Counted from the stretch's first letter, positions 23,201 through 35,616 are shown. The stretch: 64,000 nucleotides of DNA from Macrostomum hystrix (GCA_950097015.1 CATNEN010000001.1:23812501-23876500); one strand, 5' to 3'. Numbers and translations are program-made. The notes: generated by a model from the sequence alone, not told the origin.

Positions 23201-25156
23201 TATAATTAATTCAAATGGTTAGGGCACTACTGTAAGTAACCGTTAACGCACATCGCGCCAGTCTAGTTTATTTCCTACGCGCGGTTCAATGTATTTTCCC
23301 CCAGCCAATGAGCGTGCGAGCTCTGTCTGGCCAGAGTTATCGATCGCCCTGTTCTTTAGACTGGCAAGTTTATTTAACTAAGGGCTTTAGGCCCGCTCGC
23401 GCCCCACTTGTTCTTATTCCCCCTCCTTTCCCCCCTACTGTTCCTGTTCCTCCTCCTGCTCCTGCACCTGTCCCTTAATTAACTATATTGCTTGTCGCGT
23501 GTCCCAGTGGTTGTCGTAATAATAATAAATAAGAAATTAAGAGTGCTACCGCTACACTATACTACACTGATTACTAAACTACAATTGGATTGAGAGTACG
23601 CCGAATCTACCTGTCAATTTATTTCGTCACAAAACCTTTAAAAAGTTGCTTGACATGCTGCACGAAAGCAGAAGTAGAGAACGAAATTCATTTTCTTTTG
23701 TTAATGCACCTGGAATAGAAAATATTCTGACAGCTGAAATTTTCAACATTGTTTTTAACTTGTAATTATTAGGTACATCAGACAGACAAGGTCCTCTGCT
23801 TGATGCTTCAAATTGGGTTTTTTTGGAGACAAGTTGCGAAATTTATTCACCCCGATCCCATATCACACCGTACAGGTTGGTGCATAAGCTCCAATTCTTG
23901 TTCTTTGATCTCGTCTCGTTCGCATTAATTACAAAGTTAAGACTGAATTAAGGACAGTTAAACAAATTTTGAATAAAAACATCGATTTCACTCAAAACAT
24001 ACTTTGAGTAACCCAAAAAGCGAAATTGCCTCGATGACATGTTTTTAGCATTCCAAGCATTGCCAACTCCATTTAAACATTTTGAAAGTAGCAATTGTGC
24101 TTGAGCCATGCGAATATTCAACAGTAAATGTCTCAGCATTGTGGCATTTCATTTAGCCGCTTTCCAGTAGCTAGAGATGGCATTTTTCAGACATTGTGCT
24201 TGCAGTCTGAAAAGAAGGCTAGAGCATTAACGGACAATGGCTACTCTTGCTTATTCTAGGAGAACAGTGAATTAAAAGATAAAAGTGAATATAAAAGGAA
24301 GAAGTGAAGAAGGAAAGCTTGAGACTGGAACCGATTGGCCTCGTGAAGAAAGGGTCATTCGGTCCTACCCACTGAGCTCAAATTATCTTGTCATGCTGCG
24401 AAAACCTTTTATGGTTGAGAAAAACTGCCGTAGACTAAAAGATGAATAAAATAGGCGAGTAGCACGTGGTCATTGAAAGTGCATGCGAGCCTCTGTGGTG
24501 ACAAGGTTTGTCTGCGTGCTGTGCTCTAGATGAATAACTGAGTATGCAGCAAAGATCCTTTCCATATGCGGTCAGTATAGTGTTCAGTCAGTCAGTGTAA
24601 TAATCAATAGAGTTCAACTGTACTAATCAGTACAGTGTTCAAGTGTACTAATCAATAGTGTTCATGTGTACTAATCAGTATAGTGTTCAGGTGTACTAAT
24701 CAGTATAGTGTTCAGGTTTACTAATCAGTATAGTGCTCATGTGTACTGATCAGTACAGTGTTCATGTGTACTAATCAGTTTAGTGCAGTTTTCCGACTCT
24801 GGAGCTTTTTGACTTTTTGCGCAGGAACTTACATAATACTTACAGAAAGGTCAGGAACTTACATCCGCATACAGGGCACCTGACTGGGCAGCATAGCGGT
24901 GCAGGCTGCCCCAGTCGGCCTTCACAATGGCGTTGCCGCATCCGGTATCCGTCAGCATGCGGGTCACGGATGAACCGTTGCAGGCCCTGCCAAGCATCCC
25001 CTGACACATGGCCAGGCCATTGCGTTGAAGTGAGTCAAACGCCACAGGCGTCAAAAGCTTTGAGCGCGCCACACCGTTAATGTCGGGGAACAGAAGCCGC
25101 AGGTATTCAATGCTGTCCAGATTCTTAATCGTCTCTTTCGGGGCCTTTGAGTTCAT
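20215..25156 (-). CDS. LGSN: Lengsin-like protein of the glutamine synthetase superfamily, 2 exons, 446 aa
   Basis: Exon 1 is 24863-25156 (98 codons) and exon 2 is 20215-21261 (348 codons plus stop), joined in phase 0. Exon 1 holds the beta-grasp N-domain (LRLLFPDINGVARSKLL). Exon 2 holds the catalytic-type domain: YEIEFRLF, HSEYGSGQVEVNL, GQTGNGWHLNLSLW, VDNRLATFRL and VESRIVSSACNPYLALAA. Acidic and His positions of class I glutamine synthetase are mostly kept. The flap Glu that closes over glutamate and ammonium appears replaced in SPWAPAKSD. That fits lengsin-type or other GS-like proteins rather than a true ATP-dependent glutamine synthetase; the substrate, if any, is unknown. The 3601-bp intron carries a 43-bp satellite. 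Naming it LGSN rather than another GS-like paralogue is inference. Confidence 0.88.
21318..22395. repeat. 43-bp minisatellite in the lengsin-like gene intron, about 25 copies
   Basis: The unit begins GGACTGTTCAAGACGCTTAA and ends AATAAGAAGGGCATTA. Copies differ mainly by GGGCTG or GGACTG and by TTAGG or TTGGG. It starts about 55 bp into the intron from the exon 2 acceptor side. Confidence 0.96.
22396..24565. other. Remaining intron of the lengsin-like gene, nothing recognised
   Basis: AT-rich and unique. A short CT-rich stretch lies at 23400-23470 (TCCTCCTCCTGCTCCTGC). No nested gene was seen on either strand. Confidence 0.5.
24570..24785. repeat. About 25-bp degenerate tandem repeat, 8 copies
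   Basis: Units of ATCAGTATAGTGTTCAGGTG plus TACTA, rather diverged, immediately downstream (on the minus strand) of exon 1 of the lengsin-like gene. Confidence 0.85.
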
Positions 25157-25164
25157 TTTTGATG

Positions 25165-25196
25165 CAGTATGACAGACCGATTTTCATCTTTTATAG
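25165..25196 (-). promoter_or_regulatory. TATA box and initiator-like element of the lengsin-like gene
   Basis: The minus strand reads CTATAAAAG at 25188-25196 and TCATACT about 25 bp further on, close to initiator consensus and spacing. The ATG at 25156 follows only about 14-18 bp later, giving a very short leader. A TATA promoter would fit a tissue-specific gene. The call rests on motif and spacing only. Confidence 0.4.
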
Positions 25197-25572
25197 TGTA
25201 CACAATGTTCAGACAGTTTTATACACAATCTATAGCGTGTAAATATGGTTGTAAGGCTGCAAAGACACAATAACAGTAATTTGTGCGCGCGCAAGTTTCT
25301 CTACATTTACTAGCCCAACCCGGTATTTTCAAGAGGGCAGGCTACGATTCAAAACAATGGCTGCGTTTTTATTCTCAATGTGTGGGCATGGTGCCATACA
25401 CATTTTCAGAGTCTCAGACTCAAAAGCCAAAGCCATGATGCTAATAAGAATGCAGATATTTTAGATTACCGCAGACGCTTTGTGACGCAAAACTATTTTT
25501 TATCAGCTCAATCGGGCAGTCGGCGACGCAGGCGGGGGAGAGGGGCAGAACGACTACTGCCATGCAGTTCAT

Positions 25573-26700
25573 ATGCTCTACTTTCTTTTTAGGAACAACA
25601 ACAAAAGCAACAACAACGATAGCACTTGCCATGGAATCTCGCACCAAGACGGATCACGGGCCCAGCAAGCTGTCGGAGTTTCGCCGCACCTTAAAACCAT
25701 CGCCGTGCTGATTGACTGCTCCAGCGCCTTCGACCGCGTCTGGAGGACCCGTCTAATCGCCAGAATGATGGACGAAGGCGTCCCAGCCTGCATGGTCCGG
25801 GCAGGCCACTGCCTCAGCTCCGCCGATTACCGTCACCGCATTGGCGCCAGCTTTTAGTCAATGTGAAGAACCCGTAGACCAGTTCCACATCCTGTCCTGT
25901 CCCGCTATTGACTCGATACGTCGCCAACTCGGAATCGAAAAGATTGATGACCTCGCCAGGGCCGAAATGAGGTGATTCTGAGGTGATTCTGAGGGCGCTC
26001 GGATGGCATCAGCCCGACGAAGACGGGGTGCTTTCTGCTCTCGCAGGACCGTGCCGATCGTCTCCGACAACTTTACCTCTCGCTGTTGGGCCAACAGATC
26101 CCGACCAAACCGGAGCTGAAATTCCTTGGAATTTTGATTGACCGCGGTCTCCTCTTCGACAAGCCAGTCAACTGCGACTTCGTGCCGCTGTTCTCCGGGC
26201 GCTTGCGCACCGTGAATGGGGCTGGGACCGAGCTCTCCTGCTTCGTGTCTACAAGGTCCTGATTGAATCTGTCATCTGGCACGCAGCTGCCGCCTGGACA
26301 CCCTGCATGGCTATCAGCAACTCGTTTATTAATCGCTCCGCATCGTCACCGGGCTTCCCATCGAGGCAATCCACATCGAAACCCGCGTCTCGCCCATCAG
26401 CTCTGAAGCTCAACTCTCCGCCGCCCCGCCGAAGACCCGTTCCGCTACCTCGATGTTCGCCTTGCTGCCAACAAAGGCCTTCGCGAGCAGGCTCGTGCCA
26501 TCTGTGACAGCATGATTCCGGCACCGAGACGCCTATTCCATGGTGCCCGCCTCCCACCCTGGGAGTCGCTTCTCGATTCGGGGATCGAGCTCTTCCTCTC
26601 GATTCCTGGTACCCGTGAAGAAGCTGACTACGCTATGAACCGCGCTATCTGCCTGCGCTGCCCCTCGAACAACTCTCTGAATTCTCAAGCTACTCTATAA
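25573..26700 (+). pseudogene. Decayed non-LTR retrotransposon (LINE) reverse-transcriptase fragments
   Basis: Three frames hold consecutive pieces of a LINE ORF2-like protein. The palm motif A region (IAVLIDCSSAFDRVWRTRL) is at about 25695-25755. A C-terminal Cys/His-like piece (DQFHILSCPAIDSIRRQLGI) is at about 25880-25940. Thumb/connection-like pieces (VYKVLIESVIWHAAAAWTP; VTGLPIEAIHIETRVSP) lie at about 26240-26400. The pieces are separated by frameshifts and the core YxDD segment is missing, so internal deletion or rearrangement has occurred and the element is dead. The clade is uncertain. It sits about 400 bp upstream of the lengsin-like gene. Confidence 0.6.
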
Positions 26701-27265
26701 ATGCGAGAGCACTAAGTTGGACGGGATGAAGCTAAGCCACGCACAGGGTAGAGTTTGGGGGGGCCAAACTCACAGGGTAGAGGGGCGAAAGAGAAAGAGA
26801 ATGGGGGAGGCTAGCCAATCAGAAGCCTCCGTGGCGATAGACTTGATTGGACTAGCCCCCACAGCGAAAACAACCATCGGGGGGCAGCCAATGGGCGAGC
26901 GACAACAAGAAACAGAAGGGTTGGCTGAAACGGAGCCGGGCAGAACCGGATCGCCCAGATGGCTGGGGCGAAGGCTTAGAGAAAGCTGGGGCCGGTGCAA
27001 GGGCATTGTGAGTCGCAGCTCACAACACAAATATAGTTACAAACACTGCTTATATCATTATCATAGGTTCTATTGATAAAAATAGCTTTCACAGTGATGA
27101 CAAGGACTACTAGATTAGATATAACGAATTTTTCCTAGTGGTCCTTTATTGGATCTGTGACGTTGTATTTTATCGAGAATATTTTAGCTTAAATCAAATA
27201 GCTTTTCTTCACTACTTATAGTAACACATCATTTACATAAGTCTGCCTGTCATTGTGTAAAATCA
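26701..27265. other. Intergenic sequence, nothing recognised
   Basis: A GC-rich block at 26740-27010 has opposing open frames of 86 and 119 codons with no recognisable motif. It may be more decayed transposon sequence. Confidence 0.4.
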
Positions 27266-27270
27266 TTTGT

Positions 27271-27276
27271 TTTATT
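27271..27276 (-). terminator. Polyadenylation signal of the mucin-like gene
   Basis: AATAAA on the minus strand, 85 bp past the stop codon at 27361. It is the first canonical signal downstream. Confidence 0.5.
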
Positions 27277-27360
27277 TTATAACGCTTCACTAAAACCGAA
27301 ACGCAGTGCATGCATCTAATATTCGCATCGCATGCTCGAGTCAGCAATGCCTGATATAGC

Positions 27361-28596
27361 TCACTCATCCCAAGTGTAGAACTCAGTCGTTTGGATAGGA
27401 ATGTCCGAGCTTGCGCGAAACTCAAACTCCTCACTTACTGAGGATTTGTCTGCATAAATTCTGTTATCAAGGTAGGACTCGTGTGTTCCTATCCAAAATT
27501 TACCTGATGTCACAGAACTTCGAGTAGTGGCCATGATGACAATAACTACTAGCAGAATGGCTATTGTTGCGGAGCAGATGGACACCACAATCTTGCTCGG
27601 CAGATTAAACATTGTGTTGCAGATTTCTCGGCACTCCTCCTCTGTAAGCTCCTTGTGTGGTGTGGAGGCTGTTCCCGACGTGTTCTCAGGAGTTGACGGC
27701 ATAGTTGTGGTTGAGTCTATTCCCGACGTGTTCTCAGGAGTTGACGGCATAGTTGTGGTTGAGTATTTTCCCGAGCTGTTCTCAGGAGTTGACGGCATAG
27801 CTGTGGTTGAATCTATTCCCGAGCTGTTCTCAGGAGTTGACGGCATAGCTGTGGTTGAGTCTATTCCCGAGCTGTTCTCAGGAGTTGACGGCATACGAGT
27901 AGTTGTGGTTGAGTCTGTTCCCGAGCTGTTCTCAGGAGTTGATGGCATAGCTGTGGTTGAGTCTATTCCCGAGCTGTTCTCATGAGTTGACGGCATAGTT
28001 GTAGTTGAGTCTTTTCCCGAGCTGTTCTCAGGAGTTGACGGCATAGTTGTGGTTGAGTCTATTCCCGAGCTGTTCTCAAGAGTTGATGCCATAGTAGTGG
28101 ACGAGATCACTGTCGATATGTCTTCATTAGTCGTGGACATTCTAGTGGATGAGATGGCTGAGGACGTGCCATCAGCAGTTGTCGGCACGATAGTGGACGA
28201 AACTGCAAGCGATGTGTCTTCATAAGCTGAAGGCAAAATAGTGGATAAGATTGTTGCCGAGGTGTACACTTTCGATGAAAGCGTCGTAGTGGACGATACA
28301 ATATTTGAGGTGTCCTCTTGCGTTGGCTGTATTGTCGAGGAAGATGCCATTGTTGAGGTGTCCTCCTCCGTTGGCAGCATTGTGGTTTGCGACGCAGCTG
28401 ATTGCATTGATCGTAGCCTCGAGTCCTGGTCACTGACTGAGGAAAATTGCTGCTTTGACGCAGATGCCCTTTTAGCGATGTCCACTCTTTCAACCTCGTT
28501 GGTTTTTGACGTCAGTGCATCCTGGCCAGCGCTGAGTACATGTACAATAAGGCATAAAATTGGAAGGAAGGTCGACACAAACGTTTTCAGCTCCAT
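27361..28596 (-). CDS. Mucin-like single-pass membrane protein, 411 aa
   Basis: Uninterrupted 411-residue frame. Residues 1-22 form a signal peptide (TFLPILCLIVHVLSA). A Ser/Thr-rich ectodomain follows, with degenerate repeats and then about nine tandem copies of a 16-residue unit of the type MPSTPENSSGIDSTTT (about 175-310). Both O-glycosylation sites and the N-glycosylation sequon NSS recur in each unit. A short juxtamembrane segment with two Cys (EEECREICNTMF) precedes one transmembrane helix (VVSICSATIAILLVVIVIMA) and a cytoplasmic tail of about 55 residues rich in Tyr, Glu and Ser. This is the layout of cell-surface mucins. No family assignment is possible because the ectodomain is low complexity. 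Start: the only ATG that precedes the signal peptide. Confidence 0.82.
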   Translation of the reverse strand: MELKTFVSTFLPILCLIVHVLSAGQDALTSKTNEVERVDIAKRASASKQQFSSVSDQDSRLRSMQSAASQTTMLPTEEDTSTMASSSTIQPTQEDTSNIVSSTTTLSSKVYTSATILSTILPSAYEDTSLAVSSTIVPTTADGTSSAISSTRMSTTNEDISTVISSTTMASTLENSSGIDSTTTMPSTPENSSGKDSTTTMPSTHENSSGIDSTTAMPSTPENSSGTDSTTTTRMPSTPENSSGIDSTTAMPSTPENSSGIDSTTAMPSTPENSSGKYSTTTMPSTPENTSGIDSTTTMPSTPENTSGTASTPHKELTEEECREICNTMFNLPSKIVVSICSATIAILLVVIVIMATTRSSVTSGKFWIGTHESYLDNRIYADKSSVSEEFEFRASSDIPIQTTEFYTWDE

Positions 28597-28599
28597 TTC

Positions 28600-31500
28600 T
28601 TGAAGGTTTTCTGAACCTGATTTCCGAGTAGACGAGTGGAATTAGTCCACTTTGAGTAGTTCTCGGTATCGCAGTTTAAAAACCCCATTCGACTAACAAG
28701 GATAGACATGATGTGTTCACCTCATTCTGTCCGCCGGACCATCTTGTCCTTATCAGCGCATTATTATCCGCGGGACCAAGCACTCAGTAGACAATTAGTA
28801 GACTACCTGCTGGAATTATTTTCTGATCTAAAACGGTGTTCATGTAATAATTATTATAGCAGCTTGTGTGCACAGCTTTAGTGCACAATTTGTGTCTGCC
28901 GTGGACCCAACATTCCGCTGACTCCTGATCACACACGCGCACAGATACCGAACACACACACAGCTAGGTATACTCTTACGTATAATTTATGCTCTAATCA
29001 GGTATGGAATTGCGCTAAATATAAAAGCTAATCAACTCATGATTTCGTGTTTATATATTTTTGTTAAAAAATGCTTAGGCAGAGCTATGCGGTTTCTTTA
29101 GAAAAATGTGTCCATCGGCACGATAGAAAATATGTGGTATTTAAGTACGGCCTGTACTTTTAAACACACAGACGTTTGGTAGTAAGGGTTGCAGGAGATC
29201 TCTCTGCATGAATGCTCCCACAATCGTTCCTCTTACTGTTGTACTTCTTTTTGCAAGCGTCAGTAGAGCCCAAGTCAGGGAGCGGGTTCGCCTTAGGGAG
29301 GGGAACGCATAAAGGTGAAGCATGTCGAAGATGCCAGACAAATAGAGGCTACACAGATTGGGCTGAAAAAAGTGCATGTAAGCGGTGCTGATCCTGCATC
29401 TAGATCGGCAACTGATGCCGCGTTCAGCAGCTCTAGTCCTGACTGGCTGCAGCCGCTGCACTTGGCGCTAGCTGCTGCAGACGCAGTAAGAATCACGTGC
29501 GTCAGTACGCAAAACTATGGGAAGGAGGCGCGCTCGCACAAGCTGAAGGGGAAAGCCGTGCAGATGATGGTAGTGAACAAAACTTTCCTTCGAGCACAGT
29601 TGTTACCCACCACGACCACGTCAGTACTTAAGTGCAATTATATGGGAAACCATTGCCGTTCAAAGGCGCCTCTCTCTGGAATGACTGTCGCAGCCCAACA
29701 AGTTCCTTATATAGGAGTGAAAGCTATGCTGTGCGAATAAATTAAGCCTAATCTAATGTACTAATCCCTAATGACTTCAGTATGCTCTTTAGGGTATAGC
29801 AATTGAGGTCAAAAATATTATATACAGACAGTAAACAAACGATATTCAGTTTCTTGTGTCAGAATTAATTGATGACATGACTGGATTCACAATTAAGTCT
29901 ATAAAGCTGTTGATATACACAATTGGCGCATTATTTGGCAGTTTTTTTATTTCCAAAGATTCCGCATTGAAGAATTTTGTTTAGTAAGGTATGCTGTAAC
30001 TGTTAGTGAGTTTGTTTAACACTCAGCCGAATATCAAAGCGCTGACTCTCGCTTGCTTGCGGGTCTACTGTCACCAAATGGCATGCGTGCTTGCATTACG
30101 AGGGTATCATGCATTATTGTCATGTGCCAGTGCCCACAGAAATGACATCAGTGCGAATTTTGTTCGCACTCTCAGAGTTCGAGAGTGCGACTCTCGGCTT
30201 GTTGAGTGCATCTTATTAACAATCCCAGACATTGGTCAAAAGTTTTATTGACAGCTCAAATGAATGTCAACAGCGCACTTTAATAATGTATCATTCATTG
30301 TTAAAAAACTGGTGCCTAATTTGCTTGATGCTTTTGCATTCACGATATTTTCGAAATAGTTGCCGAAGTCGCAAAATCTCGCTGACTATTTTTCTACTAG
30401 TCTAGTCTACTAGATAAAAAAATAAACACGGCAGTCATAAAAATTTTATTAAAAGCAAAAATACGCGAAACAATGATCCCAAAACAACTTCGTTTTGCCA
30501 GTCCCTTACACTGTATTTTTTTAACTCCGGCGCACCCTACGTCAAACAAACCTGACCAATCGAATGCTGTTCGCTTAGAGCCAATCATAAGCCACAGAGT
30601 TTTTTGTTTCTGAGTTAAGAATGTGACGGATGAAGATTTGCCATCATGCAGAACTTTTCTTAACCGCCTCTCGGAGAAAGTAGACATCCTAAAGTCTTTA
30701 GCCTTAATTTTACGGACCAATAAGCTTAAATAATACATCTCTATAGCGACAAGTGTAGACAAGTGAGCAAATTTCTGTTTTACAATGATATGTCGACAAA
30801 TTATCATCGTAATATACGACCCTTTTCAGTGCGAGAATTCAATATCCATAACATCTTCATTTTTCTAAGTCAGCGCAGTTCCGAAAACTTTTTTCTAATC
30901 AGCTGATTGGGCTGTCAACTTGCGCTATAATAAGTTAAAACGTCAACTGATTAAAATAGTTGTACAACTATAATATAAGTAAAAATGATTCAAAGTAGGC
31001 CTATTGTCCATTTTAAAAAATCGCATATCGTTTTAACTTATGTTATGACTTTAATGTTAATAAATTTATTCTATTCTGTGAATCTGCTGCATATCATCTC
31101 TTTGCCAGCCAGATTTACATTTTACTTGTTAACATTATTAACTTAACAAAGCAAGCTTGATTTGGACTGCCTCTTAATGATTAGTATTAGAGCTATATTT
31201 TTGGACTCGATTTCTTAATATTAATATAAATACAAATGATAATATACTAGGCCCTAGTGCTGTGTTCTATTTGAAGTTTCATATTTTCATCTAGCTGTTA
31301 AACCTAGCTTAACTGCCCAGCTTCGAATGTTTCATACTTTCTTGCTAAAATGCTCAAGTGATAATAGACCTACAGTAAGACATATATTTTACCAGAGTTA
31401 ATAAAAACTTCATGATTATTTACTTAGTTGGTTTGATTGATTGTGTATTTTTGCTATAAATGTGTGAATAGCTTTAGCTAAGATGCTAAATAGGCCTAGT

Positions 31501-33600
31501 AAATATATTTGGCTATTTTTGACAATAGAATTGTAGTTAGCCTAGCCTAACATTTCTAACAATATTTTTACATCTATGGTAGGCTATGCCTATACTGTTA
31601 TAATAGGGCCTGTCTATTGTCTATCCTAATTTGATTGATAACAGGCCATATTGTGGATGGCTTTATTTGTATGTGGAAAGGAAATATTGTAAACTTTTAA
31701 GTGACACTAACCTGCCATAAATGTATACCAAGTATCCCCTTGACCATTTTTACTATTTCTGACAGTCATCAAAGTACCTAAAATAAGCAATTAGAAAATT
31801 TTAATTTTGCAAACTAAATTTTGGCAAAAATACATTTCAAACAAATTAGCAAACTAATGCCCTTGTTGTTAAGTAAAAATAATTAACTAACCTTAAAAAC
31901 ATCATTTCATTTTTTATGAAAATAAATCAAACAAACATTTGTACGCTTTTACTTATATTCAACAATTCATTTAATGCATCAATTTTTTTATTTCCAAAAA
32001 ATATTATATAGTACATTATAGACTTGATTCTTGAGGGCTATTTACAATACAAAAGTATACCAGCTAGTCTATATCAATGATTTTTATGAACAATTTTTTT
32101 GTTCAGGCATACATACTCAATATAAGTTGTGTAGACATATGTACTAATTGCTCTTGTAACGTATGCCAAACCCATAAGACAAGCAAGTGTATGCCAGAAA
32201 TTTCCTGCATATACCACATTCTGCTATATGGATAATAGGTAATTGTATTTTTGGCAATCTTTACTATTTTTTTGCTAAACTCAAATTTGTGTTCAAATTG
32301 TGTCATGACTATGGGATCCATGGACACAATATCTATCAGCTAAGGTCAATAAGAATAAAAAGTGAATGCCTATGTATAAAAATCTGTCTTTTTAAAAAAC
32401 CATATTACAATTTGCATAAAATATTTCTAGCAAAGTGCTTGACTTAGCTAAAATAATATAATGCCAACCATAGGGTGTAATAAGCTTAATGGTTAATATG
32501 ACAACTGTAATTCATTGGAAAAATATAATATACTTAAATTATTAAAACTTTTTTGTTTTTTTTTAACATAGAAAGTTATAATTTCTGGCAATTGTATTTT
32601 TACAATGGTATACAAATATACATTTTATGAGCCTTTTTATACTGCAATAATTTCTATAACTTTCTAAGTGTTTTCTAAACTTAGGATTCGCTATAATCTC
32701 AAATCACTGTACAGATTATAACTTATGACAAAACCACATGATTATCATTTTCACCTAAAATGTTTTTTTGTTTAATATAGCTTCAAATGGCAATCATGTA
32801 GTTTTGTCAGTTGATTTATTTTTTTTTTGAAAACATTAAGCAACTTTAATTGAACTTGCTACAAAAATGTCAAGAACTAAAAGTTTAATTATTTTACAAA
32901 AAGTTGGGGTTAAATTTGAATGTTTTATTGTCCAAAGCAGACATCAATGGCTTTTAATCATGTATAGTTGCATTTTTAGCTCTCTAGCTAAACCAATATT
33001 CAAGGGGAACTGTTATAATATCTAGACTTTTAAGTTTTAACCATAGAATATGAGTCTGAGTATGAGAGAAACATATTTATTTGGAATAATTTTAGCACAA
33101 AAGCTTTACAACTCAGCACAAATAAAACATTAAAATCATTTTTACTACAACTTCTCTAAATATCAAGTAATAATTTCCTTATTATATACTTATTGTTGGG
33201 TAAGTCTATTTTTGTTAAACTTAATTGACACTACTTTCAACATGCAGCTGTACAGCATTTTGTCTAGATAATTTATTCGATAATCAATATTCGTATCACT
33301 GTTAGTTAATATTTCTTTGTGACCATAATTTAGATATATCGACTAAATACCATCCTGAGACTCAAATTCGTTTCCTAAAATTTCAGCTTTGCAGCTGCTC
33401 TAGAAGGCTCTGCTGCTGCCTGTTGTGAAGTTAATTGTGCATCAAAGCTGGCCTATATTCTGCCAACTGTCATTCTCTCTCCTACTAATCTGTGCCCCAG
33501 TCACAAATTGGCTGTCCCAACTGCCCACAGAACATTTCCTGCTTGTGCTTAATCTAGTTCCCTTACCTTCGCCTGGCTAGCCAAGTGTTGTCTCCAAGAT
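28600..33600. other. Five kilobases without a recognised gene
   Basis: 28900-28965 holds a SINE A tail fragment (CTGACTCCTGATCACACACG). 29140-29740 is GC-richer, with overlapping open frames up to 141 codons, but has no motif or splice support. 30000-33400 is strongly AT-rich with short homopolymer runs. Part of the right-hand end may be the promoter or 5' UTR of the SPSB-type gene. Confidence 0.5.
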
Positions 33601-33611
33601 AACTATCTCAC

Positions 33612-33668
33612 ATGCGCCAAGCTCACAAGATGGGCCAACGCTTAGTGACTGGACTGCACCAGGGGGCC

Positions 33669-33701
<33 letters not shown>

Positions 33702-35616
33702 CACGGTCTAACCCACCAGCAGCAGCTGGCTGACTATGTCTTCAACACTCAGCAGCAGCAGCAGCAGCAGCAGCAGCATGCTCGTTTGCGTCATCAGCAT
33801 CACCAGCTCCTTATGCAACAGGTAGCCAATAGCAACAGTAACAACAGCGGCGCCAACAGCATGAGCGGCAGTGGCGGTGGAGGCGGCGGTGGCAATGGCG
33901 CCTCCATAATGCCATTCAACAATAACTCGCAGAATCTGTTAAGCCCAGACTATGAGAAGCCGGCAAGGTTGGATCTGCTGCTAGACATGCCGCAGTGCCC
34001 GCACCAGCTAGCTGCCGAGAACTCCTGGAATCCCAACGATCGCTCTCTGAACATCTTCGTGAAGGAGGACGACTGTCTGACCCTTCACCGGCAGCCGGTA
34101 GCGCAGAGCACGGACTGCATCCGGGGCGCGCGCGGCTACTCTCGCGGGCTGCACGTCTGGCAGATTCACTGGTCCGCCAAGCAGCGCGGCACCCACGCCG
34201 TGGTTGGCGTTGCCACCGCCAACTGCCCGCTGCACTGCGTCGGCTATCAATCTCTGGTTGGATCCAATACGGAGTCCTGGGGCTGGGATCTCGGCAGGAA
34301 TCGAGCCCTGCACGACGGTCGCAGGACGCCCTACCCGGCCAGCATGTGCGTGCCTCAGCTGGCTGGCTCCGCCAATGGCAGCGGGGCCAACAGCGCCAGC
34401 ACTTCATCGTCCGAGGAGAATTTCCCTGTACCGGACAGCTTCCTGCTGGTGCTGGACATGGATGAGGGAACGCTCAGCTTCGTAGTGGAGGGACAGTTTC
34501 TCGGCATCGCTTTCCGCGGATTGAAAGGCCGGGTCCTCTATCCCAGCGTCAGCGCCGTCTGGGGCCACTGCGAAATCACGCTGCGCTACTGGAATGGACT
34601 CGATCGTGAGTGCCCGATTGCTGCACCTGACTTCCTTCCCCATCCTGCACCTGACTTCCTTCCTCATCGTGCACCTGACTTCCTTCCCCATCCTGCACCT
34701 GACTTCCTTCCCCATCCTGCACCTGACTTCCTTCCTCATCCTGCACCTGACTTCCTTCCTCATCCTGCACCTGACTTCCTTCCCCATCCTGCACCTGACT
34801 TCCTTCCCCATCCTGCACCTGACTTCCTTCCCCATCCTGCACCTGACTTCCTTCCCCATCCTGCACCTGACTTCCTTCCCCATCCTGCACCTGACTTCCT
34901 TCCCCATCCTGCACCTGACTTCCTTCCCCATCCTGCACCTGACTTCCTTCCCCATCCTGCACCTGACTTCCTTCCCCATCCTGCACCTGACTTCCTTGCT
35001 CATCCTGCAGCTGGTCTGTTCCCATCTAGCATCTTGTCTCCTACTTAGACCTCACATCTAGTCTCCTAGACTTCACATCTAGTCTCCTAGACTTCACATC
35101 TAGTCTCCTAGACTTCACATTTAGTCTCCTAGACTTCACATCTAGTCTCCTAGACTTCACATCTAGTCTCCTAGACTTCACATTTAGTCTCCTAGACTTC
35201 ACATTTAGTCTCCTAGACTACACATCGAGTCTCCTAGACCTCACATCTAGTCTCCTAGACCTCACATCTAGTCTTCTAGACCTCATATCTAGTCTTATAG
35301 ACCTCACATCTAGTCTCCTAGACTTCACATCTAGTCTCCTAGACCTCACACCCGTACCTGAAACCTCCCGCCCGCAGCCGAACCGCTGCCACTGATGGTA
35401 CTGTGTCGCTCGGTGATTCGCAAGCACTTCCAACGTCGCGCCGCGGCCTCCGCCGCCGGTAGGCACAGCCAGGCCCATAGCAACGCCCTTAGCAACAGTG
35501 GCGCAACGCACGCGCAGCAACTGCCTGAGATTGACAGACTGCCGCTGCCTAACAGCATCAAGGACTACCTGCTGTACCGCAGCTCGAGCACCAATGTGGC
35601 AGCTGCTCTTCAATGA
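33612..35616 (+). CDS. SPSB: SPSB-type SPRY/SOCS-box protein, 2 exons, about 410 aa
   Basis: Exon 1 is 33612-34605 and exon 2 is 35378-35616, joined as CTCGATC|gtgag...cccgcag|CCGAACCG in phase 1. SPSB proteins are substrate receptors of Elongin BC-Cullin5 ubiquitin ligases. The SPRY domain starts near [11 protein letters not shown] (about residue 117) and includes [60 protein letters not shown] and [19 protein letters not shown]. The SOCS box is in exon 2: [16 protein letters not shown] (BC box) and [13 protein letters not shown] (Cul box), separated by an unusually long Ala/Ser/His-rich insert. The N-terminus is extended by two poly-Gln tracts and a Gly/Asn/Ser-rich linker absent from vertebrate relatives. 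A second ATG at 33630 gives MGQRLVTG, matching the MGQ start of SPSB1/4, and may be the true start. Confidence 0.92.
34622..35010. repeat. 24-bp minisatellite in the SPSB intron, 16 copies
   Basis: Units of CACCTGACTTCCTTCCCCAT plus CCTG. The array starts 16 bp after the exon 1 donor. As the period is 24, intron retention would continue the exon 1 frame as repeated APDFLPHP until a stop at 35048. Confidence 0.97.
35045..35352. repeat. 21-bp minisatellite in the SPSB intron, about 15 copies
   Basis: Units of CTCCTAGACTTCACATCTAG plus one base, abutting the 24-bp array and ending about 25 bp before the exon 2 acceptor. Together the two arrays make up nearly the whole 772-bp intron. Confidence 0.95.

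Noticed and set aside
29140-29740. Possible gene in the GC-richer island
   Set aside because: Overlapping frames on both strands, no domain, no consistent splice sites.
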